From NCBI RefSeq assembly GCF_001905545.1, contig NZ_LIPD01000001.1, positions 643,561 to 707,560 on the forward strand: a stretch of DNA of 64,000 nt, in the 5' to 3' direction. The notes under the pieces are model-generated. The model had not been told where the DNA came from. It ran no database searches and worked only from the letters and a program-made list of their open reading frames with translations. This stretch comes from Streptomyces sp. CB02056. GTDB taxonomy: Bacteria; Actinomycetota; Actinomycetes; Streptomycetales; Streptomycetaceae. How positions within the stretch are numbered: the stretch's first letter is position 1; every line of letters starts with the position of its first letter. Below are positions 37,089 through 46,189 of the stretch, piece by piece. Made by a program: the position numbers and the translations under genes.

Positions 37089-39605
37089 TCACTTCCGGGC
37101 GTTGAGGCGGCGGGTGGGTTCGGCGGTGGTGGGGTCTTCGGGCCAGGGGTGGCGGGGGTAGCGACCTCTCAGGTCGGCGCGGACGGCGCGGTAGCCCTCG
37201 CGCCAGAAGGACTCCAGGTCACCGGTGACGGCGGCGGGGCGGCCGGCGGGGGAGAGGAGGTGGATGGTGAGGGGCACACGGCCGGCGGCCAGGGTGGGGG
37301 TCTTGGTCCAGCCGAAGAGTTCCTGCAACTTGACGGCCAGCACTGGGCGTTCGGTCGTGTAGTCGACTCGTATCTTCGAGCCGGACGGGACGGTGATGCG
37401 CTCGGGGGCCAGCTCGTCCAGGCGGCCGGCTTCTCCGCTCGCCCAGGGGAGCAGGCGTTGGAGGGCAGCGGTCGTGTCGATCCTCGCGAGGTCGGTGCGG
37501 CGGCGGGCGCGGGAGAGTTCGGGCTCCAGCCACTCGTCGGCGCGGGCGAGGAGGGCCTCGTCGCTGACGTCCGGCCAGGGGGCGCCGAGGGCGGTGTGGA
37601 GGAAGGCGAGGCGCTCGCGGAGGCCCGAGCGGAACGTCAGCAGGGTGCTCACGCCCTCACGGCCGAGGCCTTCGAGGAGGGCGGCGCGGACGAGGGAGCG
37701 GTCGGGGCGGTCGAGAGGCTTCTCGGCGAGTTCGATCGCACCGAGGGATTCGACCTGGCGGGAGACGACCTCGCCCCGCCGGGTGTCCCAGTGGACCTCG
37801 GCACGGTTGCTGACCAGCGCCGCCCCGGCGGCCAGGGCGGTGGCCTCGTCGAGCGCCGCCGCGTGCAGGATGCGCGCCGAGTGCGACCCCGCCGGGCGGT
37901 CGGCGACCGCGACGGCGAGCCAGGGCAGGGTGCCGAGCACGGTGCCGGGGGCGAGTTCGGCGGCCGTGCCGGAGGCCATCAGGTACGGGCTGCGCTCGCC
38001 GGGGGCGGGCCGTTCGACGCGGGCGCGGGCGATCCGCTCCGGGAAGGCGAGGGCGACGACGAGTCCGGCGGCGGCCGCGTCGGGTAGGTCGGTGGCGGGT
38101 TCGTCGGAGGTGGCGCGGAGCAGGCGGCGGACTTCGTCGCGCCAGCGGCCGGCGTACGGGTCCTTCGCGGAACGGACGGTCCGCCAGACCGCGCCGAGGT
38201 CGTCGCCCAGGGCCCGCGGCGGCTCCTCGGAGAGCAGTGCGACGACCTCGGCCGCCCGCCGCGCTCCGACCGCCGCCGCCCCGTCGACGAGGGCGCGCCC
38301 CAGTCGGGGGTGCAGCCCGGTGCGGGCGAGCCGGACGCCGCGCGGTGTGGCCCGTCCGTCCGGGGAGACCGCGCCGAGGGCGGTGAGGGTCTGCCGGGCG
38401 GCGGCCATCGCCCCGGCGGGCGGGGCGTCGGGCAGGGCGAGGCCGGTGGCGTCCGGGTCGCCCCAGCAGGCGGCCTGGAGGGCGAAGGGGGTGAGGTCGG
38501 CGAGCGCGATCTCGGGGGTGGGGAAGCGGGCGGCGAGGGCGTCCTCGGCCTCGTTCCAGCAGCGGTAGACGGTGCCGGGGGCTTCGCGCCCGGCGCGGCC
38601 GGCGCGTTGGCGGGCGGCGGCGAGCGAGGCGCGGACGGTGACCAGCCCGGCGAGGCCGCGGGCGTGGTCGGTGCGGGGTTCGCGGGCCAGTCCGGCGTCG
38701 ACGACGACCCGGACGCCGGGCACGGTGAGCGAGGACTCGGCGACGGCGGTGGTGAGCACGACCCGCCGTGAAGGGGACGGGGTGAGCGCGGCGTCCTGGA
38801 CGGCCTGCGGGGCGCGGCCGTGCAGCTGGAGGACATCAACAGAAGGCAGGCCGCCCAGCTGCCCGGCGACCCGGGAGATCTCGCCGACGCCGGGCAGGAA
38901 GCAGAGCACGTCCCCGTCCCGCTCGCTCAGCGCTCGCCGCACCACCGCCGCGACGTGGTCGAGCAGTGCCGGGTCGACCCGGGTGCCGTGGGCGGGCCGG
39001 ACGGCGCGCGGCGGCGGTGCCCAGACCACCTCGACCGGGTGGGAGGTCCCGTGGGCCTCCACCACCGGGGCGCCGCCGAGGAGTTCGGCCCAGGCCTCGG
39101 TGTCGGAGGTGGCGGAGGCGCAGACCAGGCGCAGTTCGGGCCGCAGCGCCGCCCGGACGTCCAGCAGGAAGGCGAGCGCGGTGTCGGCGTCGAGGTGCCG
39201 TTCGTGGCACTCGTCCAGGACGACGACGTCCACACCGGGCAACTCCTGGTCCCGCTGGAGGCGTTGCAGCAGGACGCCGGTGGTGACGACCTCGACGACC
39301 GTGTCCGGCCCGGTGCGGCGCTCGCCGCGCACCGTGTACCCGACCTCGCGGCCCACGGACGAGCCGAGCAGCCAGGCCATCCGCCGGGCGGCGGCCCGTA
39401 CGGCGAGCCGGCGCGGTTCGGCGACCAGCACCCGGCGTACGGGCCGGCCGTCGGCGAGCAGTCCGGCCAGGGCGAGCGGCACCAGGGTGGTCTTGCCGGT
39501 GCCGGGCGGCGCGGCGAGGACGGCGGTGCCGGGGCCGTCCAGCGCGTCGTGCAGGGCGGGCAGGGCGGTGCGGACGGGCAGTTCGCGCCAGGCCGGGTTC
39601 AGCAA
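37089..39605 (-). CDS. hrpB: ATP-dependent helicase HrpB
   Basis: 838 aa DEAH/DExH helicase, full length for HrpB. Walker A APPGTGKTTLVPLAL, Walker B VVLDECHERHLDADT, motif III ASATSD, motif VI QRAGRAGREAPG and the HrpB-specific C-terminus (VKLQELFGWTKTPTLAAG, then HLLSPAGRPAAVTGDLESFW) are intact. It is an RNA/DNA helicase of unclear cellular role. No ATG or GTG is suitably placed, so it appears to start with TTG 39605, with GGGG about 9 nt upstream, 4 bp after the stop of the preceding methyltransferase gene. Confidence 0.93.
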   Translation of the reverse strand: MLNPAWRELPVRTALPALHDALDGPGTAVLAAPPGTGKTTLVPLALAGLLADGRPVRRVLVAEPRRLAVRAAARRMAWLLGSSVGREVGYTVRGERRTGPDTVVEVVTTGVLLQRLQRDQELPGVDVVVLDECHERHLDADTALAFLLDVRAALRPELRLVCASATSDTEAWAELLGGAPVVEAHGTSHPVEVVWAPPPRAVRPAHGTRVDPALLDHVAAVVRRALSERDGDVLCFLPGVGEISRVAGQLGGLPSVDVLQLHGRAPQAVQDAALTPSPSRRVVLTTAVAESSLTVPGVRVVVDAGLAREPRTDHARGLAGLVTVRASLAAARQRAGRAGREAPGTVYRCWNEAEDALAARFPTPEIALADLTPFALQAACWGDPDATGLALPDAPPAGAMAAARQTLTALGAVSPDGRATPRGVRLARTGLHPRLGRALVDGAAAVGARRAAEVVALLSEEPPRALGDDLGAVWRTVRSAKDPYAGRWRDEVRRLLRATSDEPATDLPDAAAAGLVVALAFPERIARARVERPAPGERSPYLMASGTAAELAPGTVLGTLPWLAVAVADRPAGSHSARILHAAALDEATALAAGAALVSNRAEVHWDTRRGEVVSRQVESLGAIELAEKPLDRPDRSLVRAALLEGLGREGVSTLLTFRSGLRERLAFLHTALGAPWPDVSDEALLARADEWLEPELSRARRRTDLARIDTTAALQRLLPWASGEAGRLDELAPERITVPSGSKIRVDYTTERPVLAVKLQELFGWTKTPTLAAGRVPLTIHLLSPAGRPAAVTGDLESFWREGYRAVRADLRGRYPRHPWPEDPTTAEPTRRLNARK

Positions 39606-39609
39606 GACA

Positions 39610-40485
39610 TCAGCCCCGTTCGGCGACGAAGATCGCGGTCCCGGGGATCAGCCGCCCGCGCAGCGGGGACCAGCCGCCCCACTCCTGCTCCAGGCCGGCC
39701 GGCCACTCGGGCTCGACCAGGTCGACCAGCCGGAAGCCGGCGGCGACGAGTTCGCGGACCCGGTCGCCGACGGTGCGGTGGTGCTCGACGTAGGTGGCGC
39801 GGCCCTGTTCGTCCTGCTCGACGTACGGGGTGCGGTCGAAGTAGGAGGAGGTCGCGGTGAGGCCCTCGACGCCGGGCTCGTCCGGGAAGGCCCAGCGGAT
39901 CGGGTGGGTCACCGAGAACACCCAGCGCCCGCCGGGCCGCAGGACCCGGTGGACCTCGCGCATCAGGGCGGCGGTGTCGGCGCTGAACGGGACGGCGCCG
40001 TAGGCGGAGCAGGCGAGGTCGAAGGAGGCGTCGGCGAAGGGGAGGACGGCGGCGTCGGCCTGGACGACGGCGACGGGCGTGGTGCCGCGGCCGAGGTCGA
40101 TCCGGCGGGAGTGCTGGAGCTGGCGGTAGGAGATGTCGAGGGCGACCGGCCGGGCGTCCCGGGCGGCCAGCCAGCGGGAGCACTGGGCGGCGCCGGCGCC
40201 GATCTCCAGCACGTCGCGGCCGGCGACGTCGCCGAGCAGGCGGGCGTCGGCCTCGTCCAGGCCCTCGGGGCACCAGGTGAAGCGGTCGTCGCCGAGGAAC
40301 TCGCCGTGCTCGTCCTGGTACTCGTCGGCGTTGCGGTCCCACCAGTGCCGGCTGGCCCGGCTGCTCTCCCCGGTGCCGGCCGCGCGGCGCACCGCGTCGT
40401 CGCCCTCTTCCTCGACCCGCGCGGCGGAGGTGTCAAGATCGTGCAGGTCTGCTTGGGGGGTGGTGGCCACGGTGACAATGCCCAT
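39610..40485 (-). CDS. class I SAM-dependent methyltransferase
   Basis: 291 aa. The methyltransferase core starts near residue 85 with motif I RDVLEIGAGAAQCSRWLAA, then VALDISYRQLQHSR, FADASFDLACSAYGAVPF and VLRPGGRWVFSVTHPIRW. The first ~50 residues are acidic and variable. The substrate is unknown. It precedes hrpB by 4 bp and probably shares its transcript. No Shine-Dalgarno is visible; TACCCT lies 5 nt before the ATG. It diverges from rpsA over a 414-bp gap. A downstream GTG start is possible. Confidence 0.88.
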   Translation of the reverse strand: MGIVTVATTPQADLHDLDTSAARVEEEGDDAVRRAAGTGESSRASRHWWDRNADEYQDEHGEFLGDDRFTWCPEGLDEADARLLGDVAGRDVLEIGAGAAQCSRWLAARDARPVALDISYRQLQHSRRIDLGRGTTPVAVVQADAAVLPFADASFDLACSAYGAVPFSADTAALMREVHRVLRPGGRWVFSVTHPIRWAFPDEPGVEGLTATSSYFDRTPYVEQDEQGRATYVEHHRTVGDRVRELVAAGFRLVDLVEPEWPAGLEQEWGGWSPLRGRLIPGTAIFVAERG

Positions 40486-40899
40486 CGCGTAGGGTATGGA
40501 GTGCGGAAGCGCCGCTGCCGCGAACCGGCCCGTCAGGGTCCGGATCCTGGCGGTGGCATCCGGGGACGTGGCCCCTTCGGGCGCCGCCGCGAGGCGCGCA
40601 TTCGGAGGATATGGCCTGATCCGTACCGGGCTCCACCGTCTTGCCGTCCTTCGGCATTGACCGTGCCTGGCCGTCCCCGTATGCTACAAGTTGCGCTGCG
40701 GGCCTGCGCGCCTCGGACGGAGCAGGTCGCGCTCGCATCTGTCGAAGACCCCACGGTCGCAAGACGGACGCCGGTTCTCGTTGTTACGGGACCACCGGTG
40801 TGCCGTGTTCTTGGCTGTCCGGCTTTCGGTGGGAGCGATACGGGCCCTCCGCGTGGCATTACCTACGACTTTCATGTCCGTACCGGAGCCCTTTTCCTA
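40486..40899. other. rpsA leader and divergent promoter region
   Basis: 414 bp without a gene. It contains the rpsA promoter (40657-40685), leaving a ~208-nt untranslated leader before the rpsA ATG. Long leaders are typical of autoregulated r-protein genes. I could not identify a defined S1-binding structure by eye. Confidence 0.65.
40657..40685 (+). promoter_or_regulatory. rpsA sigma-HrdB promoter
   Basis: TTGACC (40657-40662), a 17-nt spacer and TATGCT (40680-40685). Both hexamers are near-consensus for the principal sigma factor. Transcription should begin near 40692. Confidence 0.85.
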
Positions 40900-42390
40900 A
40901 TGACGAGCCCCACCGACTCCTCCCTCAGCACCACCCCGCAGGTCGCGGTCAACGACATCGGCGACGCGGAGGCCTTCCTCGCCGCCATCGACGAGACCAT
41001 CAAGTACTTCAACGATGGCGACATCGTCGAGGGCGTCATCGTGAAGGTCGACCGTGACGAGGTCCTCCTCGACATCGGTTACAAGACCGAGGGCGTCATC
41101 CCGTCCCGCGAGCTCTCGATCAAGCACGACGTTGACCCGCACGAGGTCGTCGCCGTCGGTGACAACATCGAGGCCCTGGTTCTCCAGAAGGAGGACAAGG
41201 AGGGTCGTCTCATCCTGTCCAAGAAGCGCGCTCAGTACGAGCGTGCCTGGGGCACGATCGAGAAGATCAAGGAAGAGGACGGCATCGTCACCGGTACCGT
41301 CATCGAGGTCGTCAAGGGTGGTCTCATCCTCGACATCGGCCTCCGTGGCTTCCTTCCGGCCTCGCTCGTCGAGATGCGCCGCGTCCGCGACCTCCAGCCC
41401 TACGTGGGCAAGGAGCTCGAGGCCAAGATCATCGAGCTGGACAAGAACCGCAACAACGTGGTCCTGTCCCGCCGTGCCTGGCTGGAGCAGACCCAGAGCG
41501 AGGTCCGCCAGACCTTCCTCACCACCCTGCAGAAGGGCCAGGTGCGCTCCGGCGTCGTCTCCTCGATCGTCAACTTCGGTGCCTTCGTGGACCTGGGTGG
41601 CGTCGACGGCCTGGTGCACGTCTCCGAGCTGTCCTGGAAGCACATCGACCACCCGTCCGAGGTTGTCGAGGTCGGCCAGGAGGTCACCGTCGAGGTTCTC
41701 GACGTTGACATGGACCGCGAGCGCGTCTCCCTGTCGCTGAAGGCGACCCAGGAGGACCCGTGGCAGCAGTTCGCCCGTACCCACCAGATCGGCCAGGTCG
41801 TTCCGGGTAAGGTCACCAAGCTGGTTCCGTTCGGTGCGTTCGTCCGCGTGGACGAGGGCATCGAGGGTCTGGTCCACATCTCCGAGCTGGCCGAGCGCCA
41901 CGTCGAGATCCCGGAGCAGGTCGTCCAGGTCGGCGACGAGATCTTCGTCAAGGTCATCGACATCGACCTCGAGCGTCGCCGCATCAGCCTGTCGCTCAAG
42001 CAGGCCAACGAGGCCCTGGGTGCCAACCCGGCCGAGGTCGAGTTCGATCCGACCCTGTACGGCATGGCCGCCTCGTACGACGACCAGGGCAACTACATCT
42101 ACCCGGAGGGCTTCGACCCCGAGGCGAACGACTGGCTGCCCGGCTTCGAGAAGCAGCGCGAGGAGTGGGAGCGCCAGTACGCCGAGGCGCAGTCGCGCTT
42201 CGAGCAGCACCAGGCGCAGGTCATCAAGAGCCGCGAGGCCGACGCCCAGGCCGCCGAGGAGGGTGGCGACGCCGTCGCCGCTGCCGCCGGTGGTTCCTAC
42301 TCGTCCAGCAGCGACGAGGGCTCGGGCGCCCTGGCCTCCGACGAGGCCCTGGCCGCTCTGCGCGAGAAGCTGGCCGGCGGCCAGAGCTGA
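40900..42390 (+). CDS. rpsA: 30S ribosomal protein S1
   Basis: 496 aa with four S1 RNA-binding repeats, the actinobacterial form (E. coli has six). Repeat starts are visible at GDIVEGVIVKVDRDEVLLDI, EDGIVTGTVIEVVKGGLILD, KGQVRSGVVSSIVNFGAFVD and IGQVVPGKVTKLVPFGAFVR. The acidic, Ser/Ala-rich C-terminal tail (after ~400) is variable. S1 binds mRNA at the 30S platform and helps unfold structured or weak-SD messages. Codon use is more pyrimidine-ended than its neighbours, as expected for a highly expressed gene. GGAG lies about 12 nt before the ATG. It has a consensus promoter and a U-tract terminator. Confidence 0.97.
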   Translation: MTSPTDSSLSTTPQVAVNDIGDAEAFLAAIDETIKYFNDGDIVEGVIVKVDRDEVLLDIGYKTEGVIPSRELSIKHDVDPHEVVAVGDNIEALVLQKEDKEGRLILSKKRAQYERAWGTIEKIKEEDGIVTGTVIEVVKGGLILDIGLRGFLPASLVEMRRVRDLQPYVGKELEAKIIELDKNRNNVVLSRRAWLEQTQSEVRQTFLTTLQKGQVRSGVVSSIVNFGAFVDLGGVDGLVHVSELSWKHIDHPSEVVEVGQEVTVEVLDVDMDRERVSLSLKATQEDPWQQFARTHQIGQVVPGKVTKLVPFGAFVRVDEGIEGLVHISELAERHVEIPEQVVQVGDEIFVKVIDIDLERRRISLSLKQANEALGANPAEVEFDPTLYGMAASYDDQGNYIYPEGFDPEANDWLPGFEKQREEWERQYAEAQSRFEQHQAQVIKSREADAQAAEEGGDAVAAAAGGSYSSSSDEGSGALASDEALAALREKLAGGQS

Positions 42391-42424
42391 GGCTCTCGCT
42401 TCCCGCTAGCCGATAGCTAGACGG

Positions 42425-42465
42425 TGGGCCCCACCCGGATTTCCGGGTGGGGCCCATTTGTTTTT
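42425..42465 (+). terminator. rpsA intrinsic terminator with U-tract
   Basis: TGGGCCCCACCCGG (42425-42438) pairs perfectly with 42443-42456, followed by TTTGTTTTT (42457-42465). This is the only classical U-tract terminator I see in the window. Confidence 0.92.
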
Positions 42466-42498
42466 CCCCATGCGCTTTCCGTCATTTGCTTTTCGCCA

Positions 42499-42521
42499 TG
42501 ACTTATCACGCCCTGACTTAT
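42499..42521. repeat. TGACTTAT direct repeat upstream of the MMPL gene
   Basis: TGACTTAT at 42499-42506 and 42514-42521 (15-bp period), in an AT-richer stretch 105-127 bp upstream of the MMPL start. Possible activator or regulator half-sites. Confidence 0.45.
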
Positions 42522-42625
42522 GTGTGGTTTATGTGAAGGAAAGTGTGAGATGGGGCTCATTGCCCATCTATAGGCCGTAGTTCGGGTTGCCCCTAGATTG
42601 AGGGGAGCCGCCCGAAAGGCTCCTC

Positions 42626-44926
42626 ATGCGCACTCCCTCTCCCGCCGCCCCCACCGCCGTGGTCGGCGGCAGGCTCGCGGCCGTCGGCCGGTTCTGCTTC
42701 CGCCACCGCCGATGGGTGCTCGGCCTGTGGGCCGTCGTCCTGGTGGTCGGCGTCCTGATCGGGGGCCGGGTCTTCGAGGGCTCGGTGGCCGGGGCCTCCT
42801 CCGCCAGCGCCGAGGCCGACCGGGGCGGCGCGGTGGTCGCCGCCGCCGACCCGGCCAAGGGCACCGTCACCGCCGTGGTGGACGGCCGGCCGGTGGACGA
42901 TCCGCAGGTGAGGGCCGCCGTCGAGCGGGCCACCGCCGAGATCGCCGCCCTGCCCGGGGTCTCCTCCGCCCTCGACGGGTACGGCACCGGACCGGCGCCG
43001 GCCGCGCTGCGCTCCGCCGACGGGACGGCGAGCCTGGTCACCGTACGGATGGCCGACACCGCGAGCACCGCCCAGACCGACGCCGTCACCCAGCGGCTCG
43101 CCGCGCTGAACGGGGCGGGCGGCGCCCACGTCACGGTCGGCGGGGACCTGGTGCTCCAGCAGGAGGTCAAGAAGCAGACCGAGAAGGACACCCGGTTCGG
43201 CGAGCTGGTGACGCTGCCGCTCACGCTGATCGTCATGGTGCTGGTCTTCGGCGGGCTGGCGGCGGCCGCGCTGCCGGCGATCGGGGCGGTCGCCTCGGTG
43301 GGCGGCGCGCTGCTGGCGATGTTCGGGTTCAGCCGGATCATGGACATCGACACCAGCGTGCTGCCGATCGCCACGGTGCTGGGGCTCGGGCTCTCGATCG
43401 ACTACGCGCTGCTCATGGTGAATCGTTTCCGCGAGGAACGCGGCCACGGCGCGGACATCGCCGCCGCCGTCGAACGGACCGCGGCGACCGCCGGACGCAC
43501 CGTGGCCTTCTCCGGACTGACCGTCGCCGTCGCCCTCTCCGGCCTGTTCGTCTTCACCAGCCCGGTGCTCGGCGCGGTGGCCGCGGCCGGGGTGAGCGTG
43601 GTGGTGATCGCCGTCGCCGCCGCGCTGACCCTGATCCCCGCCCTGCTCGGCTTCGCCGGCGCGCGGATCAAGGCGCCCGCCGCGCCCGTGGCCGACGAGG
43701 GGTTCTTCAGCCGGACCGTGCGCCGGGTGCGCAAGCGGGCGGTCCTGGTCACGCTCGCCTCGGTGGCCCTGCTGCTGGCGGCCGGGGCGCCGTTCCTCCA
43801 CGCCGAGATGCGCAGCTCCGGCGCCGCCGTCCTGCCCGCCTCCTCGGCCGGACGGCAGGTCGCCGAGACGATCGACCAGCGCTTCCCGCAGGCCTCGGCC
43901 GCGCCGATCACCGTGGTGGTCGAGGGCGGGGCGCCGGTGGCGCAGGCGTACGCGGACGAGGTGGTCGCCAAGCTGCCCGGGGTGAGCGGGGTGCGGGCCG
44001 TGTCGCCGGTGGGCGACGCGGTCTCCACGATCGACGTCCTGGTGCCCGGGGACCCGCAGGGCGGGCAGGCCAGGCAGGTGGTCGAGGAGCTGCGGGCCGA
44101 CCGCGGCGGGCTGACCACCTACGTCACCGGCGGCGCGGCCTCGGTGGTGGACTTCCAGGACGAGCTGCTCTCGCGCGGACCGTGGGCGCTGGGCCTGGTC
44201 GCGGCCGGGACGCTGGTGCTGCTCTTCCTGATGACCGGCTCGGTGGTGATGCCGGTCAAGGCGCTGCTGATGAACCTGCTCTCGCTGGGCGCCTCGCTCG
44301 GCGCGCTCACCCTGGTGTTCCAGGACGGCTGGTTCAGCGGGCTGCTCGGGTTCAGCCCGACCGGCGGGCTGGAGACCTTCATACCGGTGCTGGTCTTCGC
44401 CTTCGCCTTCGGGCTGTCGATGGACTACGAGGTGTTCCTGCTCGCCCGGATCAGGGAGCTGACCCTGCGCGGGCACGGCTGCGTCCGGGCGGTGGAGCTG
44501 GGCGTGCAGCGCAGCGGTCGGATCATCACCTCGGCGGCGCTGCTGATGGTGATCGTCTTCGCCGGGTTCGCGCTCGGGGACATGCTGATGGTCAAGCAGA
44601 TGGGCATCGCGCTGGCCGTCGCCGTCGCGGTGGACGCCACCCTGGTGCGGTGCCTGCTGGTGCCCGCCGCGATGAGCCTGTTCGGCGAGTTCAACTGGTG
44701 GGCGCCCGCCCCGCTGCGGCGGCTGCACCGGCGGTTCGGGCTGAGCGAGCACGTCGACCTGCCGGAGATCGGGGCGGCGGATGTCCCGGTGCCGCGGCCG
44801 GTGGTGCCGGCGGCGGAGAGCGGGTCGGTGCCGGAGAACGGGTCGGCGGTGGTCCCGGCACCGAGGCCGGCCGACGGGGAGGCGGCGGCCCGCGACGGCC
44901 TGGTGGGCTCAGCCCAGCCGGCGTAG
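42626..44926 (+). CDS. MMPL-family RND-type membrane transporter
   Basis: 766 aa with the two-fold MMPL layout: TM1 near residues 31-47, an extracellular loop to ~190, a 5-TM bundle (LTLIVMVLVFGGLAAAALPA, LGLGLSIDYALLMVNRFREE), then a second loop and TM bundle (LMTGSVVMPVKALLMNLLS, FGLSMDYEVFLLARIRE). The S-I/M-D-Y motifs in both halves carry the proton-relay Asp-Tyr pair. MMPL proteins export lipids or lipophilic compounds. The tail (~700-766) is Pro/Ala/Val-rich. AAAGG lies upstream of the ATG. Its last 18 bp overlap the convergent MarR gene. Confidence 0.93.
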   Translation: MRTPSPAAPTAVVGGRLAAVGRFCFRHRRWVLGLWAVVLVVGVLIGGRVFEGSVAGASSASAEADRGGAVVAAADPAKGTVTAVVDGRPVDDPQVRAAVERATAEIAALPGVSSALDGYGTGPAPAALRSADGTASLVTVRMADTASTAQTDAVTQRLAALNGAGGAHVTVGGDLVLQQEVKKQTEKDTRFGELVTLPLTLIVMVLVFGGLAAAALPAIGAVASVGGALLAMFGFSRIMDIDTSVLPIATVLGLGLSIDYALLMVNRFREERGHGADIAAAVERTAATAGRTVAFSGLTVAVALSGLFVFTSPVLGAVAAAGVSVVVIAVAAALTLIPALLGFAGARIKAPAAPVADEGFFSRTVRRVRKRAVLVTLASVALLLAAGAPFLHAEMRSSGAAVLPASSAGRQVAETIDQRFPQASAAPITVVVEGGAPVAQAYADEVVAKLPGVSGVRAVSPVGDAVSTIDVLVPGDPQGGQARQVVEELRADRGGLTTYVTGGAASVVDFQDELLSRGPWALGLVAAGTLVLLFLMTGSVVMPVKALLMNLLSLGASLGALTLVFQDGWFSGLLGFSPTGGLETFIPVLVFAFAFGLSMDYEVFLLARIRELTLRGHGCVRAVELGVQRSGRIITSAALLMVIVFAGFALGDMLMVKQMGIALAVAVAVDATLVRCLLVPAAMSLFGEFNWWAPAPLRRLHRRFGLSEHVDLPEIGAADVPVPRPVVPAAESGSVPENGSAVVPAPRPADGEAAARDGLVGSAQPA

Positions 44927-45340
44927 CAGGTCGACCGCCGCGCGGAGCCGGTCCCGTTCGGCGGGGTCGAGGCGGGACTCGATGGCGGTGGCGATCCGGT
45001 GTTCGCGGCGGGCGCGCTGGTCGAGCAGGGCGGTGCGGCCGGCCCCGGTGGCGGTGACGAGCAGCTTGCGGCCGTCGGTGGGGTGGGGCTGCTGGACGAC
45101 CAGTCCGGCCTCGGTCATCAGCGCGACGGTGCGGGCCATCGACTGGTGGCGGACCCGCTGGAGGGCGGCGAGTTCGGCGACCGTGCAGGAGCGTTCGTCG
45201 CGGACCAGCAGGCCGAGGACGGCGGCCTGGTTCTGCGGCAGTTCGTCGCTGTCGCGCAGGGAGCGGACCAGGCTGCCGAGGGCGGCGCGCAGGTCGGCGG
45301 CGAGTTCCAGGGTGTCCGGGTGCGGGGCTTCGCTGGTCAT
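44909..45340 (-). CDS. MarR-family regulator
   Basis: 143 aa winged-HTH protein. The HTH/wing region is visible as CTVAELAALQRVRHQSMART, then GLVVQQPHPTDGRKLLVTAT. It is divergent from a metallo-beta-lactamase-fold gene across 62 bp containing the palindrome GCTGTACAGC, and its 3' end overlaps the MMPL gene on the other strand. It probably represses itself and the hydrolase; the MMPL gene is a possible further target. No Shine-Dalgarno; TAGACT ends 6 nt before the ATG, so it may be leaderless. Confidence 0.9.
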   Translation of the reverse strand: MTSEAPHPDTLELAADLRAALGSLVRSLRDSDELPQNQAAVLGLLVRDERSCTVAELAALQRVRHQSMARTVALMTEAGLVVQQPHPTDGRKLLVTATGAGRTALLDQRARREHRIATAIESRLDPAERDRLRAAVDLLRRLG

Positions 45341-45372
45341 GGGGGAAGTCTATCGGCAAAATATCCAGCACT

Positions 45373-45382
45373 GCTGTACAGC
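45373..45382. promoter_or_regulatory. candidate MarR operator GCTGTACAGC
   Basis: A perfect 10-bp palindrome centred in the 62-bp divergent region, upstream of the -10 elements of both genes (TAGACT minus, TAGGGT plus). TGCTGTA is repeated just beside it (45385-45391). Confidence 0.55.
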
Positions 45383-45402
45383 CTTGCTGTAGGGTTTCGA
45401 GC

Positions 45403-46044
45403 ATGCGAATCACCAAGTTCGGACATGCCTGCGTACGCGTCGAGCACGGCGGCAGCACGGTCGTCGTCGACCCCGGGAGCTTCACCGACCCCGCCGCCCT
45501 GGCCGGGGCGGACGCCGTCCTGATCACCCACGAGCACATGGACCACTTCGAGGAGTCCCGGCTGCGCGCCGCGCTGGAGGCCGACCCGGCGCTGCGGGTG
45601 TGGACCAACCGGGCCGTCGCCGACCAGCTGGACGGCGTGGCGCAGCGGGTCGGCGTGGTCGGCGAGGGCGACGCCTTCGAGGTCGGCGGGCTCGGCGTCT
45701 CGGTGCACGGCGAGTGGCACGCGGAGATCCACCGGGACATCCCGCCGGTGCGGAACATCGGCTTCCTCTTCGACGGCCGGCTGTTCCATCCCGGCGACGC
45801 GTTCACCGTGCCGCCGCACGCCGTGGAGACCCTGCTGCTGCCGATCGCGGCCCCCTGGAGCAAGGCCTCCGAGGTGGTCGACTACGTCCGGGAAGCCTCG
45901 CCGCGCCGTGCGGTGCCGGTGCACGAGGCGGTGCTCAGCCCGATCGGGCTCGCCGTGCAGACCCGGCTGGTCGGGCCGGACGGGCCGGGGACGGGTGCGG
46001 AGCTGTTGGTGCTGGGGGAGGGCGAGAGCCTGGAGCTGGGCTGA
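45403..46044 (+). CDS. metallo-beta-lactamase-fold hydrolase (UlaG-like)
   Basis: 213 aa. The metal-binding motif HEHMDHFE is present, along with further histidines in GEWHAEIH, an Asp in FHPGDAF and the C-terminal VPVHEAVLS. The start MRITKFGHACVRVEHGG is typical of UlaG/YtnP-like small hydrolases. The substrate (lactone, phosphoester or thioester) cannot be deduced. TAGGGT ends 7 nt before the ATG and there is no Shine-Dalgarno, so it is probably leaderless. It is likely under control of the divergent MarR protein. Confidence 0.9.
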   Translation: MRITKFGHACVRVEHGGSTVVVDPGSFTDPAALAGADAVLITHEHMDHFEESRLRAALEADPALRVWTNRAVADQLDGVAQRVGVVGEGDAFEVGGLGVSVHGEWHAEIHRDIPPVRNIGFLFDGRLFHPGDAFTVPPHAVETLLLPIAAPWSKASEVVDYVREASPRRAVPVHEAVLSPIGLAVQTRLVGPDGPGTGAELLVLGEGESLELG

Positions 46045-46075
46045 CCGGGCCTGCGCTCGACCGGGTCCGGGCTTC

Positions 46076-46125
46076 GCCGGGCCTGTTCGGATCGGAGCCG
46101 GGCCTGTTCGGGTCGGAGCCGGGCC
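46076..46125. repeat. 21-bp tandem repeat after the hydrolase gene
   Basis: GCCGGGCCTGTTCGGRTCGGA occurs at 46076-46096 and 46097-46117 (R = A then G), followed by a partial third copy (46118-46125). It lies in the gap before coaE. Confidence 0.75.
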
Positions 46126-46153
46126 GACCGGGCCTGGGCCGGCCGGGCCTCTG

Positions 46154-46183
46154 CTGACGGGTTCGAGGGGGCACCGGTAGCCT
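46154..46183 (+). promoter_or_regulatory. coaE promoter
   Basis: CTGACG (46154-46159), 18-nt spacer, TAGCCT (46178-46183). The -10 ends 6 nt before the coaE ATG, predicting a leaderless transcript. Confidence 0.6.
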
Positions 46184-46189
46184 GACGCC

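Noticed and set aside
38572..40899. N-terminal extension of the rpsA frame back to 38572
   Set aside because: The frame is open but runs antisense through hrpB and the methyltransferase and lacks S1 similarity. The real start at 40900 gives the complete four-repeat protein.
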